A DNA stretch of 64,000 nt, from assembly GCF_003667345.1 (NCBI RefSeq), contig NZ_RCWF01000001.1, positions 62,001 through 126,000 of the forward strand, written 5' to 3'. This document shows, one piece after another, positions 18,875 through 26,498 of the stretch (positions are counted from its first letter, which is position 1; each line of letters begins with the position of its first letter). A program made the translations under genes and the position numbers. The notes under the pieces are model-generated. The model made no database searches and was not told where the DNA came from. It saw nothing but the letters and a program-made list of their open reading frames with translations. Source of the DNA: Poseidonibacter antarcticus (GTDB lineage: Bacteria; Campylobacterota; Campylobacteria; Campylobacterales; Arcobacteraceae).

Positions 18875-19264
18875 TTAATCTTTTTTTGTTACTAATGAAA
18901 GGTTATTTAATTCATATTTTTGTAAGTTATCTAAAACTTTTACTATTTTTTCATAGATTACATCTTTATCTATTCTTACAATAATATTTTTCTTTTTATC
19001 TTTTATTTCTGCTAGTTTTAAATCTAGTTCTTCAATACTAACTTCTTTTCCATAAATTGCTAGTTTATCTTTACTTATTTCTAAAGAAATTTCTTTTGGT
19101 TCTACTTCTAGTTCTTGTGCTTTTGAAGATGGTAAGTTTAAAACCAATGCTAGTTCTTCTTTTTTAAAAACTGATGAAACTATAAAAAATATAAGTAAGA
19201 TAAAAACAACATCAATTAACGGCGTAATATCTGGTGTAATTGTTTCTCTTGGTTTTCTTCTCAT
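18875..19264 (-). CDS. exbD: ExbD/TolR-family biopolymer transport protein
   Basis: A 129-residue protein with one N-terminal membrane helix following ITPDITPLIDVVFILLIFF. The conserved Asp in LIDVVF carries the proton path, and the rest is periplasmic. With ExbB and TonB it turns proton-motive force into outer-membrane uptake. It overlaps exbB by four bases. The order tonB-exbB-exbD beside a Fur-boxed iron cluster favours ExbD over TolR. Confidence 0.92.
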   Translation of the reverse strand: MRRKPRETITPDITPLIDVVFILLIFFIVSSVFKKEELALVLNLPSSKAQELEVEPKEISLEISKDKLAIYGKEVSIEELDLKLAEIKDKKKNIIVRIDKDVIYEKIVKVLDNLQKYELNNLSLVTKKD

Positions 19265-19767
19265 ATCTTAGTTATAACTTTCTCTTCAATTTTATGTTCT
19301 AATTTGTCAATAAACCCTACTAAATAGTTATATCCAACATAATGAGGAATTGCAACAATTAAACCAGCAACTGTTGTAATAAGTGCTATTGAAATACCAG
19401 TTGAGAAAACGCTTGGATCTCCTAAACCAGATTTTGAAATAGAATCAAATGAATTTAAAACACCAACAACTGTTCCTAATAAACCAAGTAAAGGAGCAAT
19501 AGAAGCAATAATTTTAACAGTATTTAAACCACTTTCTAAACCTTTTACATATTTATCCAAGGCATTATCAAGGGTTTTTACTTCATACTTATCATTACTT
19601 TTTTCCATTGACTCTATGATTCTTTTAACAACTCTATCTTTGTTAAATTTTGCAATTGTTATAATAATTAACTTCCAAAACATAATTGTAAATCCAATTA
19701 TATTTAACCCAATTAAAATATATACAATCACACCACCTCGATTGATATAATCTATTAACTCTACCAT
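19261..19767 (-). CDS. exbB: ExbB/MotA/TolQ-family proton channel protein
   Basis: A 168-residue protein with three membrane helices (about 10-32, 82-108, 125-150). Conserved segments are IASIAPLLGLLGTVVGV and ISIALITTVAGLIVAIPHY. It forms the pentameric channel around ExbD that energises TonB. The short form is usual for Campylobacterota. It sits 14 bases after tonB and overlaps exbD, so all three form one transcript. Confidence 0.92.
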   Translation of the reverse strand: MVELIDYINRGGVIVYILIGLNIIGFTIMFWKLIIITIAKFNKDRVVKRIIESMEKSNDKYEVKTLDNALDKYVKGLESGLNTVKIIASIAPLLGLLGTVVGVLNSFDSISKSGLGDPSVFSTGISIALITTVAGLIVAIPHYVGYNYLVGFIDKLEHKIEEKVITKI

Positions 19768-19781
19768 TAACTCTCCTATTT

Positions 19782-20495
19782 TTAATTAATTATTGAATAA
19801 TTTATTGGAACTTCAATTGTCCAACTATTTTTTTCTAATTCTTTTGGAATTGCTTCAAATCTTGCAATTTTTTTAAGTAATTCTAAAGAAGCATTATTTA
19901 GTCTTTTATAAGAAGATTTTCCTACAATTTTTATGTTTCTTATATTTCCATTTTTTGTAATAAGAAATGAAACACGAACTTTCCCTTCCTGTCTTAATCT
20001 TTTCGCACTTTTTGGATAAACCTTATTTTGTTCTATTTTTCTCTTAACTTTTAACAAATATGCATTTTTTATTAGCTCTTTTGTAGCAGGAGAAACAACA
20101 ACTTTTTTAGTAATTTTAGGAACCTTTGCTACAGTTTGAGGGACAACTTGAGGTGCAGGTTTTTTTACCTCTTTTTTAATTGGTTTTTCAACTGGTTTTT
20201 TTATAGGTTTCTTTTTTACAACTTTTTTCTTAACTTTTTTTGCAACTTTTCTTTTAGCTTTTTTTACAATCTTTTTAACTTCTTTCTTTACTTGTACTTT
20301 CTTAACCTCTTCTACTACAGGTTTCTTTTGGATTTCTTTTTTCTTTAAAGTAACTTTTCGTAGAGAAATACTGTTAGCTTGAGGCTTTTCTAATGCCACT
20401 TCTTTTTTAGGCTCAGGTTTATATAAAGCAAAAGCAGAAAGATGAACAATTGATACAATTACTAATGATGTGACTAATGAGATTTTATTAAACAT
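19782..20495 (-). CDS. tonB: TonB energy transducer
   Basis: A 237-residue protein with an N-terminal membrane anchor (about 8-25), a long Lys/Pro/Val-rich periplasmic spacer (about 45-135, many KKPVKK units) and a C-terminal TonB fold with NKVYPKSAKRLRQEGKVRVS and SLELLKKI. It drives uptake through outer-membrane receptors, most likely for iron here, because a near-perfect Fur box lies 22 bases upstream. No TonB-dependent receptor gene is in the window. Confidence 0.93.
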   Translation of the reverse strand: MFNKISLVTSLVIVSIVHLSAFALYKPEPKKEVALEKPQANSISLRKVTLKKKEIQKKPVVEEVKKVQVKKEVKKIVKKAKRKVAKKVKKKVVKKKPIKKPVEKPIKKEVKKPAPQVVPQTVAKVPKITKKVVVSPATKELIKNAYLLKVKRKIEQNKVYPKSAKRLRQEGKVRVSFLITKNGNIRNIKIVGKSSYKRLNNASLELLKKIARFEAIPKELEKNSWTIEVPINYSIIN

Positions 20496-20516
20496 AATCT
20501 GATTATATATTAATAT

Positions 20517-20531
20517 TGATAATAATTATCT
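20517..20531. promoter_or_regulatory. Fur box upstream of tonB
   Basis: TGATAATAATTATCT matches the 7-1-7 Fur consensus TGATAAT-N-ATTATCA at 14 of 15 positions and contains a perfect 6-1-6 core. It lies 22 bases before the tonB start, so Fur would repress tonB-exbB-exbD when iron is sufficient. Confidence 0.75.
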
Positions 20532-20642
20532 TAATTGATTAGTATTTTTAAAAGAATTTTTAAATTTATTAATGTGTTTTTGAGATTTAATATAGGTTAT
20601 GAAGAAACACCATTAAGTTTTCTTCATAAGGCTTATAATAGA

Positions 20643-20756
20643 TTAAAGTTTGTCTGTTCTATTTCTTCTTTTTATCATTTTTTTAGATGTTTTAGTAATT
20701 GTTTTTGCAGTTATTGCGGCTGTTAATATTGTAGCTAGTGGTAATAAAAATCCCAT
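20643..20756 (-). CDS. 37-residue single-helix membrane peptide
   Basis: A short frame starting MGFLLPLATILTAAITAKT, with one hydrophobic helix and a basic tail ending KKMIKRRNRTDKL. An AAGGA ribosome site sits at proper spacing before the ATG, and Fur-like boxes lie just upstream. I know no family. It falls between the iron cluster and tonB on the same strand, so it may be a small membrane subunit of either. Length alone makes it uncertain. Confidence 0.5.
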   Translation of the reverse strand: MGFLLPLATILTAAITAKTITKTSKKMIKRRNRTDKL

Positions 20757-20768
20757 GAAATTCCTTTT

Positions 20769-20830
20769 TAATAATAATTATCAATAATTTTATCAAAAAG
20801 AAACTTATACGATTCTGATATTAATTATCA
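20769..20830. promoter_or_regulatory. Two Fur-box-like sites upstream of the 37-residue ORF
   Basis: TAATAATAATTATCA at 20769-20783 and TGATATTAATTATCA at 20816-20830 each differ from the 7-1-7 Fur consensus at one position. They fill the gap between the 83-residue gene and the small ORF, suggesting an iron-controlled promoter reading towards tonB. Confidence 0.6.
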
Positions 20831-20834
20831 TTTA

Positions 20835-21086
20835 TCAAATTTCTGGGATTATATCTTTATTTTCTATTTCTCTTTTCTCTTCTAATACTTTATTTACTTT
20901 CTTCTTTTTTGAATCATATAATAAAGTATGCCATAAAGTAAAACCACAAAAAGCCACACCACCAATGATATGAGCTTTTTTTGCAGCTTTATTTTTCATA
21001 AATAACGATGTTACAACTGTAACACCAAGAGTCGCTGTCATTCCAATTTTGGCAGTTTCTCTTTGTAATTCTTTATCAAATTTCAT
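20835..21086 (-). CDS. Small two-helix membrane protein of the iron cluster
   Basis: An 83-residue protein I cannot assign to a named family. A hydrophobic stretch with TATLGVTVVTSLFM (about 16-31) and another with HIIGGVAFCGFTLWHTLLY (about 39-57) are separated by a Lys/Ala turn, so it is probably a helical hairpin in the membrane. A charged cytoplasmic tail follows. It begins two bases after the P-type ATPase ends. The His residues in and near the second helix (H39, H53) could bind metal or heme; that is inference. Confidence 0.65.
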   Translation of the reverse strand: MKFDKELQRETAKIGMTATLGVTVVTSLFMKNKAAKKAHIIGGVAFCGFTLWHTLLYDSKKKKVNKVLEEKREIENKDIIPEI

Positions 21087-21088
21087 AT

Positions 21089-23191
21089 TTATTTTACTCC
21101 TTTTATTGAGTTTAATAATAATCCAATAGTTGTACCATTATGTAAAACAGCTGTTACGATTGGTGAAAACAATCCAAATGTAGCTCCTGCTAATATTGCA
21201 GAGTTTATACCTACTGTTGCATTAAAGTTATTACCTATTAATTTCATTGTTTTATTTGCTAATTCTTTTGCTTCAACAACTGCATAAATATCATCTTTTA
21301 ATAAAGAAACATCAGCAGTAGCTTTTGCTATATCAGCCCCACGACTCATTGAAATTCCTACATGAGCAGAAATCAATGCTGGTGCATCATTTATTCCATC
21401 ACCTACAAAGGCTACATTTTTACCCTCGGTTATAAGCTCTTTTATTATTGTTGCTTTATCTGTTGGTAAAAGTTCTGATCTTACTTCATCAATTCCTAAT
21501 TCTTTTGCAATCATTTCAGCTTTTTTCTTAGTATCGCCTGTTAGCATAACAATATTTTTTACACCAAGTTCTCTAAGCTTAGATATTGCTTCTTTTGAAT
21601 TTTCTCTTAAATTATCAGCAAGTGTAATTGTTCCTAAAAGCTTACCATCAAAACCTACATATAATAGTGTATGACCTTGACTTAATGATTTTTCAATTTT
21701 ATCTTTGTGTTGTGAAAAATCTATTTTTTCGTCATCTTCTAAAAAGTGTCTACTTCCAATAACTACTTGTTTTTTATCAACTTCTGTTTTAACGCCATGA
21801 GCTACGATAAATTCTACTTCTTCATGGTGCATATGAACAAAACCATTCTCTTTTGCAGCTTTTACAACTGCTTCTGCTACTGGATGAAAATAGTGTTCTT
21901 CTGTTGAAGCTGTAAGATTTAAGATTTTTTCTTTATCCCAATTATCATCATAAGATTCAACTGAAATTACTTCTAATTGACCTGCTGTTAATGTTCCTGT
22001 TTTATCAAAAACAAAAGTATCAGCATTATATAAAGCTTCAATTGATTTTGCACCTTTTATCATAATACCATTATGACCTGCTTTTGAAATAGTAGATTTA
22101 AAAGCAACTGGTGTTGCAAGTTTTAAAGCACAAGAATAATCAGCTTGTAAAATAGAAGCTGTTCTTTCAAAATCTTTTGTAAATACATAAGAAGTTGCAG
22201 CTAATCCCAATGTTACAGGAACTAGGCTATCAGCTAATTTTGTTGCTTTTAGTTGTACAGATGATTTTTCATTTAATGAACTTTCAATATAATGTTTAAT
22301 TCTTTGTGTAGCTGTATTAGTACCTACATACTCAGCCCAAACTCGTAATCTTCCATCTTCTATAATAGTTCCAGAAATAACTCTATCACCTCTTTGTTTT
22401 ATAACAGGTTCAGCTTCACCTGTCATAGAAACTTCATTTACACTTGCACTTCCATCTATAATATGTCCATCAATAGGCACTGTATTTCCAATACCTACAA
22501 TAACAATATCACCGATTTGTATATCTACACTTTTTATTAATACTTCGCTTGTTTTTCCATCAACTTCTCTTTCAACCCATGCTTCTTCAACATTTGGTTT
22601 TGAAAGTTCTTTTAATAAATCATCACTTTTATGAACTGTAGTTTCTTCAATATATTCACCAAGTTCAAGCATAACATTTGTAGAGTTTGCAGCTATATAA
22701 TCTTTTCTATAAATAGAAATACCAACAGCAGCACTTTCTAAAACTTTTGAAGTTAATCCTTCTGTAAAAAGTTCTTTTGTACCATCAATTAGCATAGGAA
22801 CAGCAGCAGCGGTTGTAATACCAGCTTTTAGCATATCATTTTGTATAAGTCTTTCTGAAACTAAAGCGGCACTAGCTCTAGCCATTCCTTTGATACTTGG
22901 CTCTTCATTACTTATACAAAATGTACAAGATTCTTCACTTGTACAAGAATTTAACAAGTTATCAGTATTTAAACTTGCTAATTCTTTTTCTATATTTTCA
23001 CAAACATTATTTTCATCAAAATCAAAAATAATACTATTTGCTTTTTTATTTATTCTTACAGCAATAACACCTTGTATTTTTTCTAAATTATTTTTTAGAA
23101 TATTTTCATCTAAATATTTCTCTTTTAATAAAGAAAATTTGTATCTTGCTCTATTTTTTGTACTATGTACTTTTTTAAATTCATTATTCAT
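21089..23191 (-). CDS. P1B-type heavy-metal ATPase, probable ferrosome-type (P1B-6) iron pump
   Basis: A 700-residue metal P-type ATPase with TGEA (257-260), a membrane motif SCALKLATP (353-361) in place of the usual CPC, DKTGT (396-400), FHPVAEAV, and GDGINDAP. The N-terminal domain lacks the GMxCxxC metal site. It has instead H9 followed by R14-A-R16, like the HxxGRxR motif of HMA2 domains, plus a Cys cluster C83/C89/C92. An Arg-rich N-terminus without CxxC is what I recall of FezB ATPases that load iron into ferrosomes. Fur, ferritin-like and YtxH-like neighbours support iron over copper or cadmium export. Confidence 0.82.
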   Translation of the reverse strand: MNNEFKKVHSTKNRARYKFSLLKEKYLDENILKNNLEKIQGVIAVRINKKANSIIFDFDENNVCENIEKELASLNTDNLLNSCTSEESCTFCISNEEPSIKGMARASAALVSERLIQNDMLKAGITTAAAVPMLIDGTKELFTEGLTSKVLESAAVGISIYRKDYIAANSTNVMLELGEYIEETTVHKSDDLLKELSKPNVEEAWVEREVDGKTSEVLIKSVDIQIGDIVIVGIGNTVPIDGHIIDGSASVNEVSMTGEAEPVIKQRGDRVISGTIIEDGRLRVWAEYVGTNTATQRIKHYIESSLNEKSSVQLKATKLADSLVPVTLGLAATSYVFTKDFERTASILQADYSCALKLATPVAFKSTISKAGHNGIMIKGAKSIEALYNADTFVFDKTGTLTAGQLEVISVESYDDNWDKEKILNLTASTEEHYFHPVAEAVVKAAKENGFVHMHHEEVEFIVAHGVKTEVDKKQVVIGSRHFLEDDEKIDFSQHKDKIEKSLSQGHTLLYVGFDGKLLGTITLADNLRENSKEAISKLRELGVKNIVMLTGDTKKKAEMIAKELGIDEVRSELLPTDKATIIKELITEGKNVAFVGDGINDAPALISAHVGISMSRGADIAKATADVSLLKDDIYAVVEAKELANKTMKLIGNNFNATVGINSAILAGATFGLFSPIVTAVLHNGTTIGLLLNSIKGVK

Positions 23192-23200
23192 TTAGAGTCA

Positions 23201-23578
23201 CTATTGTTGATTTGCTTCCATTTGAGCACGTGCATCTTCATATCTTTCTTTTAATTCTTCCATACCTGCTTGGAAAAATTCGCTTCCTTTTGAAGCAGCT
23301 TTCATAATACCTTGTTGAGCATTTTTATTTGTTAAAAGATATGTAACAGCAGCTCCAATTAAAGCTCCTTTAATAAAATCACCATTGTTAAATCCACTTT
23401 TTATAGGAGTTACTGGATTTGTTTGATTCATTTGAGCCATTTGACTTATTGGATTCATTTGAGAATCTAAAGGATTATTTACAGTTTGGTTTATATATGG
23501 ATTTTGATTACTATTCATATTTTGAACATTTGAAACTCTTGTATTTTCAATATTTGTATCATAATTATTATTTTGCAT
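23201..23578 (-). CDS. YtxH-like protein with Asn/Gln-rich N-terminus
   Basis: A 125-residue protein. The first 60 residues are low-complexity, rich in Asn, Gln, Met and Pro (MAQMNQTNPVTP). A glycine-containing hydrophobic helix (GDFIKGALIGAAVTYLLTN, about 67-85) follows, then an amphipathic helix of about 40 residues (FFQAGMEELKERYEDARAQ). The helix-plus-amphipathic tail is YtxH-like. It ends ten bases before the ATPase gene and overlaps the next gene by one base. Such proteins could coat or shape a membrane compartment; no function is established. Confidence 0.7.
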   Translation of the reverse strand: MQNNNYDTNIENTRVSNVQNMNSNQNPYINQTVNNPLDSQMNPISQMAQMNQTNPVTPIKSGFNNGDFIKGALIGAAVTYLLTNKNAQQGIMKAASKGSEFFQAGMEELKERYEDARAQMEANQQ

Positions 23579-23952
23579 TATTCACCTTCACTTATTAAAT
23601 CTGTAGCGTTATTTTCATTATTTTCAATTGGAGTATAATTAGCTCCTAATTTATCATCTATTAATTCAACAGCATAAATACCACTCATACCTATTGAAAG
23701 GGCTGTTAAAGCTTTTAAAAACCCACCTTTTTGCCCTAGATAATTTGTAGTAGCAATAGCAGTACCTGTTGCTATTGCTCCTTGAGAAGTTCTTTTTACT
23801 GTATCTTTTACAGCATCTTGTTGAGATATTTTATTTTCTTTTAATTTTTTATAGTTAATCGTACCTGAAACAACCGCCGAAGCTATTGCTCCACTTACAA
23901 TATGTCCTAGTACATTTCTAGGTTCTCCTAGATTTAACAATGGGTCTGTCAT
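23578..23952 (-). CDS. Small Gly/Ala-rich membrane protein of the iron cluster
   Basis: A 124-residue protein I do not recognise. Two glycine/alanine-rich hydrophobic segments (about 15-30, VSGAIASAVVSG; and about 78-96, LTALSIGMSGIYAVELI) flank a polar region containing DAVKDTVKRTSQGAIATG. The tail is acidic and Asn-rich (IENNENNATDL). The composition recalls small magnetosome or ferrosome membrane proteins, but I see no specific match. It overlaps both neighbours by one base, so it is made in fixed ratio with them. Confidence 0.65.
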   Translation of the reverse strand: MTDPLLNLGEPRNVLGHIVSGAIASAVVSGTINYKKLKENKISQQDAVKDTVKRTSQGAIATGTAIATTNYLGQKGGFLKALTALSIGMSGIYAVELIDDKLGANYTPIENNENNATDLISEGE

Positions 23953-24275
23953 TATTTTTCCTCAGTCTTTTTTTCTATCTTTTCTTCTATCGTCTCTTCA
24001 ACATCTTCAATTTTTTCTACTGTTTCAGTTTTTTCTTCATTTTCTTTTTTATCTAAAATTGCTTGTTCTTTTTTTTCTTTTATACATTGAGCTGTAGCGT
24101 CAATTGTTTGTTTTACTTCGCTTACAGTTTCTTTACCTTTTTCGTAAGAAGAATTTGCTACATCTTTTGATTTATTGAATAAATTTCCTGCTACTTTTTT
24201 GATTTTATCAGACTTATTTAAAGCTACAATTGCTCCTGCACCTACTGCTATTCCTAATATAAATGGTAATGCCAT
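23952..24275 (-). CDS. YtxH-like protein with acidic tail
   Basis: A 107-residue protein with an N-terminal glycine-containing membrane helix (PFILGIAVGAGAIVAL, about 4-19), an amphipathic stretch (LFNKSKDVANSSYEKGKET), and a very acidic Glu/Lys tail from about 75 to the end (VEKIEDVEETIEEKI). This is the YtxH domain layout. The acidic tail could face iron or a partner. It starts three bases after the ferritin-like gene. Confidence 0.68.
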   Translation of the reverse strand: MALPFILGIAVGAGAIVALNKSDKIKKVAGNLFNKSKDVANSSYEKGKETVSEVKQTIDATAQCIKEKKEQAILDKKENEEKTETVEKIEDVEETIEEKIEKKTEEK

Positions 24276-24278
24276 AAT

Positions 24279-24956
24279 TTATTCCTTATTGTTTTTATTA
24301 TTCATATAAGTATTTAAAAGTGCAACTGCCGCACCTCCAAAGCCTACACCACTAATCATTGAAATATTTAATTTAGAAAGAATTTCTGTTAATTTGCTTT
24401 GATCAATATTTCCATTCATCACATCATCAAATAAACCTTGATATTCTCCTAATTTTTGCATTAAATCTTCTTGATTAAATTCTTCGTTATTTGCAGCAGT
24501 ATAATGATTAATTACGCAGTTTCTAAATGCTGGTAAATGATTATTATAAGAAGCCGCTTGCAATCTAAATAAAACATCTTTAATATCAAGTTCAACTGTA
24601 TGTGATATTAAATTATCATACATTGCAATATTTTTTATTTCTGATGCAACACCTAATTCACAACATTCTATATATGTATTAGGTACTTCAATCTTTTCCG
24701 CCCAATCATTGATTGGAACTTCAACCCCATATTTTTCTAAAAGTGGAATAAGTACAGAATAATGTCTAGACTCAGCTTCTCTAATGTTTATAAATGGTTG
24801 AACAAATCCAAATTTTTCCATTATTTTTGTATATGTTTCATACGCTTTAAATTCATCATATACAGCAATTCTAAGAACTTGTGAAGTAATTTCTTCTTGG
24901 GCATTGACATCTACTCTTTGAGATAAGAGTATTTGTTCATTGATATTTTCTTCCAA
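24279..24956 (-). CDS. Ferritin-like (DUF2202-type) protein with C-terminal hydrophobic tail
   Basis: A 225-residue helical protein. Possible di-iron residues are E35, the pair E62-x-x-H65 (EAESRH), E100/E106 and H140 (SYNNHLPAF). The second ExxH of true rubrerythrins is not intact, since N138-N139-H140 replaces it; DUF2202-type proteins look similar. After residue 195 a Gly-rich hydrophobic segment (ISMISGVGFGGAAVALL) suggests membrane attachment, which is unusual for ferritins. One base separates it from the HMA2-like gene. Iron oxidation or handling is the likely role. Confidence 0.72.
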   Translation of the reverse strand: MEENINEQILLSQRVDVNAQEEITSQVLRIAVYDEFKAYETYTKIMEKFGFVQPFINIREAESRHYSVLIPLLEKYGVEVPINDWAEKIEVPNTYIECCELGVASEIKNIAMYDNLISHTVELDIKDVLFRLQAASYNNHLPAFRNCVINHYTAANNEEFNQEDLMQKLGEYQGLFDDVMNGNIDQSKLTEILSKLNISMISGVGFGGAAVALLNTYMNNKNNKE

Positions 24957-25271
24957 CTATACAACCTCCTTTGCTAATTTATTAATTAATAAAGTCAACT
25001 CATCAATGTTTTCATTTTTTATTAAATCTTCCCAAAGTTTTGGGCTAAATATTGAAGGATTATAGGTAATTGTAATTGAAGCAATAATCTTATTAATTTT
25101 TATAGTTTTTATTCCATCAATTTTATTTGGTATATCTTCAATATCTTTTAATGTTAAATTTCCACCCTCTTCTTTTATTTTTGGGTTTACTCTAACTCTT
25201 AATCTTCCTGGTGTATGAGCAATAATTGTAAAATATTTTGCTATTTTTATTATATCTTCTGAATTAATCAA
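24957..25271 (-). CDS. HMA2-like domain protein
   Basis: A 104-residue single-domain protein with the signature AHTPGRLRVRVNP (18-30), matching HMA2-type domains: a ferredoxin-like fold in which an Arg-rich loop replaces CxxC. The rest follows the expected alternation (IDGIKTIKINKIIASITITY). The same H-x-R-x-R feature is at the N-terminus of the ATPase in this operon, so the two may share a ligand or dock. It lies about 80 bases after the Fur gene and starts the structural part of the cluster. Confidence 0.75.
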   Translation of the reverse strand: MINSEDIIKIAKYFTIIAHTPGRLRVRVNPKIKEEGGNLTLKDIEDIPNKIDGIKTIKINKIIASITITYNPSIFSPKLWEDLIKNENIDELTLLINKLAKEVV

Positions 25272-25352
25272 AGTTTTCCTTTATTTTGAAATTTTATCTC
25301 TAAGGTCTTAAATAAATCTTTTTATAAAATCAGACTCATTATCATTATGTTT

Positions 25353-25802
25353 TTATTGACAATCTTCGCATAAACCATATATTGTCATAATATGGTCTTT
25401 TAAATTGAAATTATGTTTTTTAGCTACTTTTATTTGTTGTTCTTCTATAAAATCATCAGTAAACTCAACAATTTTCCCACAAGAAGTACAAACAAGATGA
25501 TCATGATGTAAAGCTATACTTAGTTCATATCTTTTAACACCATCGCCAATATCTAATAACTCAACAAGATTAAGTTCTTCAAAAAATTTCATTGTTCTAT
25601 AAACTGTAGCTATTCCTATATCTACGTTATATTCCATTTTTACTTTTGCATTAATTTGCTCTGCTGTTAAATGCTCATCCATAAAAAAAAGAATTTTTAG
25701 AATATAATCTTTTTGAATAGAGTTTTTATACCCTTTATTTGATATTTGTTTTTTAAAATTCTTTAAAAAATCATCAAAATCAATTTCATACTTATTCTCC
25801 AT
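25353..25802 (-). CDS. Fur-family metalloregulator
   Basis: A 149-residue Fur/PerR-type repressor. The winged helix includes IGIATVYRTMKFFEEL (recognition helix). The metal site HHDH (99-102) is followed by CTSC (105-108), and a second Cys pair CEDC closes the C-terminus (145-148), the structural zinc site. It is likely a paralogue dedicated to this cluster, not the global Fur; that is inference from position. Fur-box-like palindromes lie before and after it. Its ATG overlaps the stop of a 44-residue ORF. Confidence 0.88.
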   Translation of the reverse strand: MENKYEIDFDDFLKNFKKQISNKGYKNSIQKDYILKILFFMDEHLTAEQINAKVKMEYNVDIGIATVYRTMKFFEELNLVELLDIGDGVKRYELSIALHHDHLVCTSCGKIVEFTDDFIEEQQIKVAKKHNFNLKDHIMTIYGLCEDCQ

Positions 25803-25936
25803 TAGTTAATACCTTTTATAACAACTACTGCTATACTAACTATCAATCCTAATGTATAAACTTTCCACAAATTATTTTGTATTTTCTTATTGTTTCTATA
25901 AAACATTGAGTTTTCAATGCTATTTTCATTTTTCAT
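25802..25936 (-). CDS. 44-residue membrane peptide coupled to the Fur gene
   Basis: A short frame starting MKNENSIENSMFYRNNKK with a single hydrophobic helix near its end (VYTLGLIVSIAVVVIKG). AGAGG precedes the ATG, and its TAA overlaps the Fur gene's ATG as TAATG, a strong sign of translational coupling. It would be the first gene read from the Fur-boxed promoter. No family is known to me. Confidence 0.55.
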   Translation of the reverse strand: MKNENSIENSMFYRNNKKIQNNLWKVYTLGLIVSIAVVVIKGIN

Positions 25937-25947
25937 ATTATTGCCTC

Positions 25948-26063
25948 TAATAATTATTGTCAGAATAATACAGTTTATGCACTTAACATAATATTAATGA
26001 TAGTTAGTATCATTTTAATAAAGGGTTAAGTTTTTATTGCGTAATATTTGATAATTAATATCA
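25948..26063. promoter_or_regulatory. Cluster of Fur-box-like palindromes at the divergent promoter
   Basis: Three 15-base sites resemble TGATAAT-N-ATTATCA: TAATAATTATTGTCA at 25948-25962 (two mismatches), TGATAGTTAGTATCA at 25998-26012 (two mismatches, itself a near-perfect palindrome) and TGATAATTAATATCA at 26049-26063 (one mismatch). They lie between the leftward fur operon and the rightward 129-residue gene, so both sides are probably iron-controlled. Confidence 0.6.
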
Positions 26064-26075
26064 ATAAGGAAAAAC

Positions 26076-26465
26076 ATGTCAGCTCTAGCTTTAGTTAATA
26101 CAGTAGCAGGAAATGCGATACTAGGTTCAGTTAGTACAAAACTATTTGACTCTTTAATATCATCAAGATTTACACAAAAGCATGATAAAAATAAATGGTT
26201 AAGAGAAAAAACATTAAATCTTTTTTCAGAACTTTCACATAATATAACAGAAATCAATTGTGAAAATTTAAAGGAAAAACAAAAGCTAGTAAATGAATTA
26301 ACTTCAAAAATCAATCTTTTAATAGATGACAAAAAACTAAAAACAAATCTTAAAAACTACTCTTTTATTTTAAATGAATATGAGTGTTATAAAAGTGAGA
26401 TAAATTTAGAGCATATAAATGAAGAATTAATAAATACATTAAGGTTACATGTAAAAAAAATGTAA
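26076..26465 (+). CDS. Uncharacterised protein divergent from the iron cluster
   Basis: A 129-residue protein with no family I recognise. The N-terminus is small-residue-rich and mildly hydrophobic (ALALVNTVAGNAILGSVSTK); the remainder is charged and helical, with probable coiled coil from 45 to 85. Three Cys lie at 70, 113 and near the acidic centre. AAGGA precedes the ATG. A Fur-like palindrome lies 12 bases upstream, placing it in the same iron response as the cluster on the other strand. Confidence 0.7.
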   Translation: MSALALVNTVAGNAILGSVSTKLFDSLISSRFTQKHDKNKWLREKTLNLFSELSHNITEINCENLKEKQKLVNELTSKINLLIDDKKLKTNLKNYSFILNEYECYKSEINLEHINEELINTLRLHVKKM

Positions 26466-26483
26466 GTAATTTACATCTTTTTT
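26453..26483. terminator. Bidirectional terminator
   Basis: Eight As, a stem ATGTAA/TTACAT (26460-26465 and 26471-26476) with a five-base loop, and a run of seven Ts form a symmetric intrinsic terminator between two convergent genes. Confidence 0.8.
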
Positions 26484-26498
26484 TATAGATATATCTTA

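Noticed and set aside
20136-20348. Phe-rich open frame opposite tonB
   Set aside because: The sequence is simply the complement of the Lys-rich TonB spacer (AAA read as TTT).
19782-20495. Repeat-rich Lys/Pro region of TonB as a possible tandem DNA repeat
   Set aside because: It is low-complexity coding for the normal TonB spacer and no exact unit is repeated.
21089-23191. Copper or cadmium exporting ATPase
   Set aside because: The CPC membrane motif and the GMxCxxC domain are absent, and all neighbours point to iron.
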